Source: Winogradskyella litoriviva
GTDB lineage: Bacteria; Bacteroidota; Bacteroidia; Flavobacteriales; Flavobacteriaceae
Direction of reading: 5' to 3'
Assembly (NCBI RefSeq): GCF_013249065.1
Contig: NZ_JABRWQ010000001.1
Location: 62,001-126,000, forward strand
DNA length: 64,000 nucleotides
The position numbers were made by a program, and so were the translations under genes. The notes under the pieces are model-generated. The model was given only the letters and a program-made list of their open reading frames with translations. It did not search any database and was not told the DNA's origin. Position 1 is the first letter of the stretch, and each line of letters begins with the position of its first letter. Below, piece by piece: positions 25,190-33,356 of this stretch.

Positions 25190-27136
25190 TTAATCCACGT
25201 TATCGTGTAAAAATGAATTATTGCTTCTTAACTGAATATCGTCGTTCTCATCAGTACCAACAGACATTCTTGAAGCTTTAGTTTCAGAAGAATGTTGAGC
25301 ATCTTCTAAATTAACACCTTGTCTTTTGTAAGCAGGTTCTTTTTCAATTTCATCTATTTTAGCTGTATTAAACTTATAGTTGAAATCTTTCATTTTTCTT
25401 CTTCGCTCATCTGCACGAGCTATTAAAAGATCAGAAATCGGACTATTCATAGGATCAATTTCTTCTTCAAATATTTCCTTAGTTTCATCCATCGGAATCG
25501 TTTTCTTTTCAAAAACAATTTCCTCTTTTACTTCTGTTCTTTCTTGTTTGGTGTTTAAAGAAGATTCAAATGTTTCAAAATCATCTAAAGCATAACGTTT
25601 TTCACCTTGTTCATTAACTTCTGTAACAGAAATAATCTCAACAGGTTCATTAACCTTTATATCCTTAACATCTTCTTCTAATGTAAAGAACATCTTTTCC
25701 TCTTCGGCTTTTGGTTCTTCAACTTCTGGCTCAGTCTTTTTATTAGCTATTGGTAAATCGAAAGAAAAGGTTATTTGCTCTTCAATTGTTTCATCAATAG
25801 GTTCTTCAGCCTTATTTACAATTGGTGTAATAACAAAGTCATCTGGCTCTACTAAAGGTTCTGGTTTTGTATCTAAAACTTCATCATAAACAACATTCAT
25901 GTTCTTTAAAAAATCTGTAGTAGCTATTAAATCAGTTTCGTTTTGTACTTCAGTTTTAACTTCAGCCTTAGGCTTTTCAACCTCGTCTTCTTCAATTAAT
26001 GTATGACGAACAATTGGATCCTCCTTTTCAACTTCTAACACAATATCTGGAGTAATAATTGCCGGTTCTTTTTCTTTTGGACTTACTTCTGTAACCTCTT
26101 CTAAAGCATGTATTACTTTTTTAGTCTCTGTATTAGAAATTTCATTTTGCTGATCCAAATCAAATCCTGTAGCAATAATGGTTACAGAAATAGACTCTTG
26201 TAAGTCTTCATCTTCACCAACACCCATAATAATGTTAGCTCCAAATCCGGCTTCAGTTTGAATATGATCATTGATTTCACCAATCTCATCAATAGTAATT
26301 TCTTGAGAACCTGAAACGATTAGCAACAATACGTTTTTAGCTCCTGTAATTTTATTATCGTTTAGTAATGGCGAATCTAAAGCGCTCATAATAGCTTTTT
26401 GCGCTCTTGTTTGACCAGATGCTGTTGCAGAACCCATAATGGCTGTTCCACTATTGCTTAATACAGTTTTAGCATCACGTAAATCTATATTCTGTGTATA
26501 GTGATGTGTAATTACTTCTGCAATTCCTCTAGATGCGGTAGAAAGTACTTCATCTGCTTTAGAGAAACCTGCTTTAAAGCCAAGATTACCATAAACTTCA
26601 CGAAGTTTATTGTTATTAATAACCACCAATGAATCTACATGAGCGCGCAATTTCTCAATACCACGTTGTGCTTGTGCATTACGCATTTTACCTTCAAACT
26701 GAAATGGCATAGTAACGATACCCACAGTAAGAATATCGAGTTCTTTTGCCATTTTTGCGATGATAGGCGCAGCACCAGTTCCTGTTCCTCCACCCATTCC
26801 TGCTGTGATAAATACCATTTTTGTATTGGTATCTAACATTCTGCGGATATCTTCTAAACTTTCTACTGCTGCTTCTTCTCCAACATCTGGATTGGCACCT
26901 GCACCTAATCCTTCTGTTAAATTAACTCCTAATTGAATTTTGTTTGGTACTCCACTGCTTTGAAGTGCCTGAGAATCTGTATTACAGATAACAAAATCAA
27001 CGCCTTTGATCCCTTGCTGAAACATGTGATTTATGGCATTACTACCACCTCCACCTACACCAATTACCTTGATGACGTTAGATTGATTCTTGGGCAAATC
27101 AAATGAAATATTTCCAAATTCGTTGCTGTTACTCAT
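25190..27136 (-). CDS. ftsZ: Cell division protein FtsZ
   Basis: FtsZ is the tubulin-like GTPase that forms the division ring. The first 320 residues are the GTPase core, with GGGGSNAINHM, the tubulin signature GGGTGTGAAP and the T7-loop region. The product is 648 residues, far longer than the roughly 380 of E. coli FtsZ, because of a Glu-rich linker of about 300 residues, a feature of Bacteroidota FtsZ. The end (NNSFLHDNVD) is the likely partner-binding tail. It is last in the dcw operon, 60 bp after ftsA, and followed by a terminator. Confidence 0.97.
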   Translation of the reverse strand: MSNSNEFGNISFDLPKNQSNVIKVIGVGGGGSNAINHMFQQGIKGVDFVICNTDSQALQSSGVPNKIQLGVNLTEGLGAGANPDVGEEAAVESLEDIRRMLDTNTKMVFITAGMGGGTGTGAAPIIAKMAKELDILTVGIVTMPFQFEGKMRNAQAQRGIEKLRAHVDSLVVINNNKLREVYGNLGFKAGFSKADEVLSTASRGIAEVITHHYTQNIDLRDAKTVLSNSGTAIMGSATASGQTRAQKAIMSALDSPLLNDNKITGAKNVLLLIVSGSQEITIDEIGEINDHIQTEAGFGANIIMGVGEDEDLQESISVTIIATGFDLDQQNEISNTETKKVIHALEEVTEVSPKEKEPAIITPDIVLEVEKEDPIVRHTLIEEDEVEKPKAEVKTEVQNETDLIATTDFLKNMNVVYDEVLDTKPEPLVEPDDFVITPIVNKAEEPIDETIEEQITFSFDLPIANKKTEPEVEEPKAEEEKMFFTLEEDVKDIKVNEPVEIISVTEVNEQGEKRYALDDFETFESSLNTKQERTEVKEEIVFEKKTIPMDETKEIFEEEIDPMNSPISDLLIARADERRRKMKDFNYKFNTAKIDEIEKEPAYKRQGVNLEDAQHSSETKASRMSVGTDENDDIQLRSNNSFLHDNVD

Positions 27137-27196
27137 TATATTATGGATTTACTATTATTCTATTATTTTATTATACTATACTGCAGATAACTAGAG

Positions 27197-28528
27197 CTAC
27201 TCTGCATTATCTAAAAACTCTTTTACTCGTTCTGTTAATTTGTCTAAAAATGAACGGCGTTCTTTTTTTGGCTCTTCTGCTTTAACTTCTTCTTCTGGTT
27301 CTTCAATTTGCTCTGCTTCATTTTCAATTACAAAATCTTCTTCAATATGCTCCGCTTTTTTACGTTCTTGCCTTTTAAGGCCATCCATTACCAAACCAAC
27401 TGCCGTTGCGTATAAAGGACTAGCAATATCTTCATCGCTATCTCCTGCCAAATGCTCATTTGGATAACCTATTCTGGTATCCATACCTGTGATATACTCA
27501 ACTAATTGCTTTAAATGTTTTAATTGACTTCCACCACCTGTTAAAACTATACCACCAATTAATTTTTTCTTTTGCTCCTCGTGTCCGTAATTTTTAATTT
27601 CTACAAAAACTTGTTCTACAATTTCTACAACTCTAGCATGAATAATTTTAGACAAGTTTTTTAAGGTAATTTCTTTTGGTTCTCTTCCTCTTAATCCAGG
27701 AATAGACACAATCTCATTATCCTTATTTTCTCCTGGCCATGCAGACCCAAACTTTACTTTTAGAAGTTCTGCTTGCTTTTCAATAATTGAACAGCCTTCT
27801 TTTATATCTTCAGTTATTACATTTCCACCAAAAGGAATTACAGCTGTATGACGAATAATACCATCTTTAAACACTGCTAAATCCGTTGTTCCTCCTCCTA
27901 TATCAATTAATGCAACACCAGCTTCTTTTTCTTCTCTACTTAATACTGCATTTGCAGAAGCTAAAGGTTCTAGTGTAATACCTTCTAATTCTAAACCAGA
28001 ACTTTTAATACATCTACCAATATTTCTAATAGATGACACTTGACCAACTACAACATGAAAGTTAGCTTCTAGTCGACCACCATACATCCCTATTGGTTCT
28101 GTAATTTCTGCTTGACCATCAATCTTAAATTCTTGAGGTAATACATGAATAATTTCTTCACCAGGAAGCATTACTAATTTGTGTACCTGGTTGATTAATC
28201 TGTCTATGTCATCTTCATCAATAACAATATCAGAATTTGGACGTGTAATGTAATCACTATGCTGTAAACTGCGGATATGCTGACCAGCGATACCAACAGT
28301 TACTTCATTTATTTTTTCAGAAGCAGCTGCTTCAGCTTCTTGTACTGCTTGTTGTATAGATTGAATGGTTTGGGTAATATTATTTACCACACCACGATGC
28401 ACACCCATACTTTTAGCTTTTCCTAAACCTAAAATCTCAACTTTATCATACTCGTTTTTGCGACCAATCATGGCCACAATTTTTGTGGTTCCTATATCTA
28501 GACCTACCGAAATGTTTTGTTTGTCCAT
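27197..28528 (-). CDS. ftsA: Cell division protein FtsA
   Basis: FtsA is the actin-like protein that ties FtsZ filaments to the membrane. The 443-residue product has the ATPase motifs VGLDIGTTKI (8-17), LIDIGGGTTDLAV and GGIVLTGGGSQLKHL. A Glu-rich stretch precedes a C-terminal amphipathic helix (SFLDKLTERVKEFLDNAE), the expected membrane-targeting element. It lies between ftsQ (3-bp gap) and ftsZ, the standard order. Confidence 0.97.
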   Translation of the reverse strand: MDKQNISVGLDIGTTKIVAMIGRKNEYDKVEILGLGKAKSMGVHRGVVNNITQTIQSIQQAVQEAEAAASEKINEVTVGIAGQHIRSLQHSDYITRPNSDIVIDEDDIDRLINQVHKLVMLPGEEIIHVLPQEFKIDGQAEITEPIGMYGGRLEANFHVVVGQVSSIRNIGRCIKSSGLELEGITLEPLASANAVLSREEKEAGVALIDIGGGTTDLAVFKDGIIRHTAVIPFGGNVITEDIKEGCSIIEKQAELLKVKFGSAWPGENKDNEIVSIPGLRGREPKEITLKNLSKIIHARVVEIVEQVFVEIKNYGHEEQKKKLIGGIVLTGGGSQLKHLKQLVEYITGMDTRIGYPNEHLAGDSDEDIASPLYATAVGLVMDGLKRQERKKAEHIEEDFVIENEAEQIEEPEEEVKAEEPKKERRSFLDKLTERVKEFLDNAE

Positions 28529-28531
28529 AGT

Positions 28532-29254
28532 TTACTTTTTGGTGCAAATAACTTGTTTGTCAAATTTTAAATTTACTACTGCATAGCTATCTAAAATTTT
28601 GTCTTTAAAAGCTTTCTGATAAAAAGCTTTAAAATTGTTTATCTTTTTTTCGAGTTGCTTTAAAGTTCCAACATGAACTATAAAATCACTTTTTCGAATT
28701 TTAAAATCTATTGTGTTATCGTTGTTTTGACGAATCTCAATGACATATTTCTTTAAAAAATCATCTTCATCAACAGCTTTTGCGAATTGAAAGACGTTTT
28801 GAAGCTTATTTTTATCAATATTTCCAGTAACAAGTGGCACTCTTGCCGCATAATTGTAAGACAAAGGCATAAATCCACCTTCATCGTCTATATAATACGA
28901 CGCATTTGTGTTCACTCTTGCGATAGGGCGTTTCTGTTCAATTTCTGCTGAAAGCCCACCATTTACTGACATAAACACTTGTGCTTCCTTTATCATTGGG
29001 TTAGAATTTAGGGCAAATTCTAATTCATTCAAATCTATAATTTCTTTAGGCTGTTTTGAAACAGGTTCTTGATTTACTATTAACAATTTACTAACATTTG
29101 TTTCTGTTATAAACAATTTGTTTTCACCTAAAAAATTAATACTAGGCTCGCCTACAATTCTATCTTTATTTCTATGATTAGAAAAAGCAAATAAAAAGCC
29201 TACTACACCAATTAAAATAATGACTTTTATATAGTTATAATTAATTTTTATCAT
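28532..29254 (-). CDS. ftsQ: Cell division protein FtsQ
   Basis: FtsQ is a single-pass membrane protein that joins the periplasmic and cytoplasmic parts of the division machine. I start it at MIKINYNYIKVIILIGVV because this puts the membrane segment near the N-terminus as usual; a longer reading would extend back into murC. The product is about 240 residues with a POTRA-like region (VSKLLIVNQEPVSKQPKEI) and later FtsQ domain. Its start overlaps the murC end by 14 bp (ATGATAAAAATTAA), implying coupled translation. Sequence is weakly conserved, so identification leans on position between murC and ftsA. Confidence 0.9.
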   Translation of the reverse strand: MIKINYNYIKVIILIGVVGFLFAFSNHRNKDRIVGEPSINFLGENKLFITETNVSKLLIVNQEPVSKQPKEIIDLNELEFALNSNPMIKEAQVFMSVNGGLSAEIEQKRPIARVNTNASYYIDDEGGFMPLSYNYAARVPLVTGNIDKNKLQNVFQFAKAVDEDDFLKKYVIEIRQNNDNTIDFKIRKSDFIVHVGTLKQLEKKINNFKAFYQKAFKDKILDSYAVVNLKFDKQVICTKK

Positions 29255-30647
29255 GGAACGCTTCTTTAATAAATTTAACTTCAGCTCCAATATCTCCTGC
29301 ACCAATTGTTAACACAATTTGGGCATCAGATTTCTTTATTTCACTAATTATTTCTGATTTTTGAATTCGTTTTTTATTTGGGTTTTTAATCTTTTCTAAT
29401 AACCATTTTGAGGTTACACCTTCTATTGGTAATTCTCTTGCAGGATAAATGTCTAACAACAATAATTCATCGAATTTTGAAAGACTTTCTGCAAATTCAT
29501 CTACAAAATCTTGTGTTCTACTAAACAAATGTGGTTGAAAAACGGCAAGCACTTTTTTGCCTGGATACATTTCTCTTATAGCTTGATGCACGGCTTTAAT
29601 TTCCTCCGGATGATGCGCGTAGTCATCAATAAAAACAAAATTATCCGTTTTTATTTGATATGTAAATCTTCGTTTTACACCCTTATAAGTCTCTAATCCT
29701 ATAGCCAAATCATTGATAGCACAACCGTATTCTATAGCCATTGCTAATGCCACTAGCGCGTTAGATAAATTATGTCGTCCTGGTAGACTAAATTTGAAAC
29801 CTTTTTGAATGCCTTTTGGTGTTTTTACATCAAAAACATATCTACCATTTTCTATTGAAATATTCTGCGCACTATAATCTGCACCATCTTCAATACCGTA
29901 AGTAATGCCTTTTAATGGTAGACCATTTTTAACAAATAATTTTCCATCTGGTTTTATACAATCCGAAAAATCCTTGAAGGTTTTAACCAATTCATCTGCA
30001 TTTCCGTAAATATCTAAATGGTCGGCATCCATTGACGTGATGCAAGCCAAATCTGGCGACAAGGTTAAAAACGAACGGTCAAATTCATCAGCTTCAACAA
30101 CCGTAAGCTCTGTTCCGTTAAGAATTAAATTAGAGTTATAATTTTCACTAATTCCACCTAAAAACGCTGTAACAGGCGCATTACATGTATGTAACAAATG
30201 ACCTAAAATACTAGTCGTAGTTGTTTTACCATGTGTACCAGCAACTGCCAAACAAACCGTTTGCTTTGTGATTTCACCTAAAACTGCAGAACGTTTTAAA
30301 ACGTTAAAGCCATTATCTTTAAAATAATTTAATTCCGAATGACTTTTAGGAATAGCTGGCGTGTAAACAACCAATGTATTTTCAGGGTTTAAAAACTTTG
30401 AATTGATGTGCTCTATGTTATCTTCAAAATGAATTTGAACACCTAAAGCCTCAAGCACTTTAGTGATTTCAGTTGGTGTTTTATCATAACCAGCTACTTG
30501 CTTACCGTTAGCCACAAAATAACGCGCAATAGCACTCATTCCGATGCCTCCTATGCCGATGAAATAAACACTAGAAGCCCATCCCAAACCCTTCCCAAAA
30601 GGAAGAACTTTCTCACGGTTGCTAATATATTCGTTATTTATGTTCAT
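29241..30647 (-). CDS. murC: UDP-N-acetylmuramate-L-alanine ligase MurC with repeat-derived N-terminus
   Basis: MurC adds L-Ala to UDP-MurNAc, the first peptide step of peptidoglycan synthesis. The core is normal: VYFIGIGGIGMSAIARYF, the ATP loop AGTHGKTTTTS and a C-terminal DAQIVLTIGAGDIG. Before VYFIGIGG, where the family normally starts within about 10 residues, lie 26 extra residues containing KVLPFGKGLGW. These are encoded by one end of a palindromic repeat whose other copy forms the MurG C-terminus. No ATG or GTG lies between the repeat and the core, so it must be translated. An ATG 9 bp upstream (30656) is also possible. Confidence 0.95.
   Translation of the reverse strand: MNINNEYISNREKVLPFGKGLGWASSVYFIGIGGIGMSAIARYFVANGKQVAGYDKTPTEITKVLEALGVQIHFEDNIEHINSKFLNPENTLVVYTPAIPKSHSELNYFKDNGFNVLKRSAVLGEITKQTVCLAVAGTHGKTTTTSILGHLLHTCNAPVTAFLGGISENYNSNLILNGTELTVVEADEFDRSFLTLSPDLACITSMDADHLDIYGNADELVKTFKDFSDCIKPDGKLFVKNGLPLKGITYGIEDGADYSAQNISIENGRYVFDVKTPKGIQKGFKFSLPGRHNLSNALVALAMAIEYGCAINDLAIGLETYKGVKRRFTYQIKTDNFVFIDDYAHHPEEIKAVHQAIREMYPGKKVLAVFQPHLFSRTQDFVDEFAESLSKFDELLLLDIYPARELPIEGVTSKWLLEKIKNPNKKRIQKSEIISEIKKSDAQIVLTIGAGDIGAEVKFIKEAFHDKN
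30575..30614 (-). repeat. Repeat family copy A, inside the murC coding region
   Basis: Read on the minus strand, it runs GTTCTTCCTTTTGGGAAG (small hairpin) then GATGGGCTT. It is one of five related copies in 12 kb. This one is in frame in murC and encodes about VLPFGKGLGWA. It forms an inverted pair with copy B across the murG-murC junction. Confidence 0.8.
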
Positions 30648-30724
30648 TCTTGTCATTTCTATTTTTGACTCTTACATTTTAATGCGTCTCTGTTTCTTCC
30701 CTTTGGGAAGATTAAGATGGGCTT
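30575..30724. mobile_element. MITE-like element spanning the murG-murC junction
   Basis: A 150-bp stretch bounded by perfect 9-bp inverted ends (AAGCCCATC at 30575-30583, GATGGGCTT at 30716-30724), each followed inward by a small CTTCC/GGAAG hairpin. It carries no transposase. It supplies the last residues and stop of MurG and the start codon plus about 24 residues of MurC. That it is a mobile or once mobile element is inference from the repeat structure. Confidence 0.6.
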
Positions 30725-30727
30725 TTT
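30691..30727 (+). repeat. Repeat family copy B, at the murG 3' end
   Basis: GTTTCTTCCCTTTGGGAAG followed by ATTAAGATGGGCTTTTT. Read on the minus strand it encodes the last residues of MurG (K-S-P-S) and its TAA stop. Confidence 0.8.
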
Positions 30728-31812
30728 AAAAGTTTTTCGACCTCATCCACAATATCATTTGTGGCATTAATTAGCGCTAAGGCTTCTATATTTTTACTTA
30801 ATTCTTTTTGTTTTTCTTCGTTTGAAATCAATGTTGAAAATTCATTTTGAAAATCAGCATCTAAATCTTTTTCTCGTATTAAAATCGCTGCGTTTTTATC
30901 TGCAACGGATTTTGCATTTTTAGTTTGATGATCTTCCGCAACATTTGGCGACGGAATAAAAATTACCGGTTTACCAACAATGCATAATTCTGAAACCGAA
31001 ATTGCTCCTGCTCTAGAAATTATAACATCTGCAGCTGCATAAGCCAAATCCATTTGATTTAAAAACGCATGTACTTGCACTCTATCTAAATCATTGTATT
31101 GCTTATACTGATCGTAATACAGTTTTCCGCATTGCCATATCACTTGGATATCTTGCGTTTCAAAAAACTCAATATTAGCTTCAATTAATTGATTGATACG
31201 TCTTGCGCCTAAACTTCCACCTAATACCAAAAGTGTTTTTTTATTATGCTTTAACGTAAAGGCATCTTTACCTTCTATCTGTTTATTTTTTACTTTTAAT
31301 AAATCCTTTCGAATCGGGTTTCCTGTGAGCTTTACTTTCTCCTTCGGAAAAAATCGTTCTAAACCATCATAAGCTACACAAATAGTATTCACTTTTTTTC
31401 CAAGTAACTTATTTGTTATTCCAGGAAATGAATTCTGCTCCTGAATTAAACTCGGAATCCCTTTTGAAGAAGCTACGTACAATAATGGACCACTTGCAAA
31501 ACCACCAGTTCCGATTACAGCATCTGGCTTGAATGTCTTTATGATTTTTCGAGATTTCAAAAGACTTGAAATCAATTTAAATGGAAAGGCTAAATTCTTT
31601 AACGTTAATTTTCGTTGAATTCCAGAAATCCATAAGCCTTCAATTTTATAACCAGCTTGAGGCACCTTATCCATTTCCATTCTATCTGAAGCACCAACAA
31701 AAAGAAACTCAGCATTAGGATAGCGCGACTTTAACTCGTCTGCAATAGCAACCGCAGGATAAATATGTCCTCCTGTTCCACCTCCTGATAATATGAATTT
31801 ATATGACTTCAA
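30712..31812 (-). CDS. murG: MurG, undecaprenyl-PP-MurNAc-pentapeptide GlcNAc transferase
   Basis: MurG converts lipid I to lipid II at the inner face of the cytoplasmic membrane. The 366-residue product has the GT28 N-terminal loop [17 protein letters not shown] (residues 9-25), the second glycine loop [11 protein letters not shown] and the donor-binding [13 protein letters not shown] with [10 protein letters not shown]. The start is the normal [12 protein letters not shown]. The last residues (KSPS) and stop are encoded by a repeat element that continues into murC. The gap to ftsW also holds a repeat. Confidence 0.97.
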   Translation of the reverse strand: MKSYKFILSGGGTGGHIYPAVAIADELKSRYPNAEFLFVGASDRMEMDKVPQAGYKIEGLWISGIQRKLTLKNLAFPFKLISSLLKSRKIIKTFKPDAVIGTGGFASGPLLYVASSKGIPSLIQEQNSFPGITNKLLGKKVNTICVAYDGLERFFPKEKVKLTGNPIRKDLLKVKNKQIEGKDAFTLKHNKKTLLVLGGSLGARRINQLIEANIEFFETQDIQVIWQCGKLYYDQYKQYNDLDRVQVHAFLNQMDLAYAAADVIISRAGAISVSELCIVGKPVIFIPSPNVAEDHQTKNAKSVADKNAAILIREKDLDADFQNEFSTLISNEEKQKELSKNIEALALINATNDIVDEVEKLLKSPS

Positions 31813-31878
31813 ATTTTATTTTCCTTTTATTTTTAATCGTTTTCTATAAAAATGTTTAATTATTAAAACACCCCTAAA

Positions 31879-31894
31879 GTCCCCTTAAGAGGAC
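31879..31894. repeat. Near-perfect palindrome in the ftsW-murG gap
   Basis: GTCCCCTTAAGAGGAC has 7 of 8 pairs matched. With the flanking CACCCCTAAA it looks like one more short intergenic palindrome of the kind common in this cluster. It lies in a 184-bp gap without a gene. Confidence 0.5.
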
Positions 31895-31996
31895 AATCAC
31901 TCACTTCAAAATCAGTTTTAACTGATATCTTCTTTCTATCCTTTTAATCTTTGTTCTTGTTTCTATGTTCTAATCTCTTTTCTTTTTTGCCTCTGT

Positions 31997-33184
31997 CTAA
32001 ATTGCTTCACTCAAAATAGCCAACGGATTATCTTCTGCATCTTCTTGTTCTTTTAATTCTTCACGTTTAGCACTTACACTAAGAATAATACCTATTGCCA
32101 TACAGGTCATCCAAATTGATGTTCCACCACTACTAATTAACGGTAATGTCTGACCAGTAACTGGGAATAACTCCACAGCAACTGCCATATTTATTAAGGC
32201 CTGAAATACAATTGGCAACCCAACACCTAGCACTAATAATTTTCCGAAAATAGTATCTGATTTATGGCTAACCACCACAATTCTAAATAACAACCACATA
32301 TATAAAAACAGAATAAATATGCCACCAAACAAACCGTATTCTTCAATAATTATGGCGAAAATAAAATCTGAAGACGATTGTGGTAAAAAGTTCTTTTGTA
32401 TGCTTTTCCCTGGTCCTAATGGCGTAATTCCTGTTGCAATAGCAATCTTAGCTTTTTCAATTTGGTAATCCGCTTCCGTATCTTCTCCATTTGTAAAATT
32501 TTCAATTCTACTCATCCATGTATCTACTCTATTTGGCATAGCGTCTGGGAATGCTTTTGCAACTAAGATAAAAATGGCCAAAGCTGCAACACCAGATATT
32601 ATCATTAACGCCAAATACTTTAATGGATAACCACCAATAAATGCCAACATCATAATCATTGTAAATATGATGGCTGTTGTTGAAAAGTTAGCAGGAAGTA
32701 TTAAAATTAGAATCAGAAAGATTGGTGTCCAAAGAGGTAAAATAGTTTCCTGAAACTTTATTTCTTTGTCTCTTATTTTAGACAAATATCTTGCCACATA
32801 AACCATTAATACCACTGAGGCCAATGTTGATGTTTGAAAAGACATATTGACTATAGGAATCTGAATCCAACGACTTGCATTTGCACCATCGATAGTAGTG
32901 CCTTGAAGCATTGTTATCAGCAACAAAACAAACACAATAGGAATCATTACCATAGACAAGCCACGGAAATATTTATAAGGCACTTTGTGTACCCCAAACA
33001 TAATAACAAAGCCCAATAACAAATGCATAAAGTGCTTTACCAACAAGGAAAATGTATTAGTATGCCCAGCATTAGCTAAGTTACTTGCAGCACTATAAAC
33101 AGGCATAAACGAGAATATAGCCAACAACGCGACTATAGCCCAAATGGCCTTATCTCCTTTTATTTGTTTGAATATGTTTTGCAT
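31997..33184 (-). CDS. ftsW: FtsW, septal peptidoglycan polymerase / SEDS protein
   Basis: FtsW polymerises glycan strands at the septum together with FtsI. The product is about 395 residues with ten hydrophobic segments and conserved SEDS blocks (GLFGGIFILFLYMWLLFR, LPVTG-like FPVTGQTLPLISSGGTS). I start it at MQNIFKQIKGDKAIW. A longer reading from 33211 would begin with its ATG inside a palindromic repeat and add a short charged peptide (SGRQRGCY) not expected in the family. It lies between murD and murG, as in other flavobacteria. Confidence 0.95.
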   Translation of the reverse strand: MQNIFKQIKGDKAIWAIVALLAIFSFMPVYSAASNLANAGHTNTFSLLVKHFMHLLLGFVIMFGVHKVPYKYFRGLSMVMIPIVFVLLLITMLQGTTIDGANASRWIQIPIVNMSFQTSTLASVVLMVYVARYLSKIRDKEIKFQETILPLWTPIFLILILILPANFSTTAIIFTMIMMLAFIGGYPLKYLALMIISGVAALAIFILVAKAFPDAMPNRVDTWMSRIENFTNGEDTEADYQIEKAKIAIATGITPLGPGKSIQKNFLPQSSSDFIFAIIIEEYGLFGGIFILFLYMWLLFRIVVVSHKSDTIFGKLLVLGVGLPIVFQALINMAVAVELFPVTGQTLPLISSGGTSIWMTCMAIGIILSVSAKREELKEQEDAEDNPLAILSEAI

Positions 33185-33189
33185 ATAAC

Positions 33190-33355
33190 AGCCCCTTTGT
33201 CTTCCAGACATTTCCCCATAAGGGGAAAATTTAATTAGTTATTTAGATACTTTTATCTACGCTTTCATTTTTTTTTGCAACACATTTTGTATTGCTCCTT
33301 AAGTTACAGTATGCCTCAACAGTTTCTTCCCCTTCGGGAAGAGTAAGATGGGCTT
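33190..33355. repeat. Repeat-filled murD-ftsW junction with AGCCC/GGGCT ends
   Basis: The gap is bounded on the ftsW side by AGCCCC with a nearby hairpin TTTCCCC-ATAA-GGGGAAA (33211-33228) and on the murD side by repeat copy C. It resembles the murG-murC element in size (166 bp) and ends, but the left end is diverged. No gene is seen inside. Confidence 0.5.
33321..33355 (+). repeat. Repeat family copy C, next to the murD stop codon
   Basis: AGTTTCTTCCCCTTCGGGAA, then GAGTAAGATGGGCTT. It ends one base from the murD stop codon. Same family as copies A, B, D and E. Confidence 0.75.
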
Positions 33356-33356
33356 T

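Noticed and set aside
30582..30584. Internal TTG (Leu of GLGW) as the true MurC start
   Set aside because: It lies inside the repeat near its end, has no reason to be favoured over two upstream ATG codons, and would leave the upstream frame open without cause.
33185..33211. Upstream start for FtsW giving MSGRQRGCY before MQNIFK
   Set aside because: The ATG is part of a palindromic repeat and the added peptide does not look like an FtsW N-terminus.
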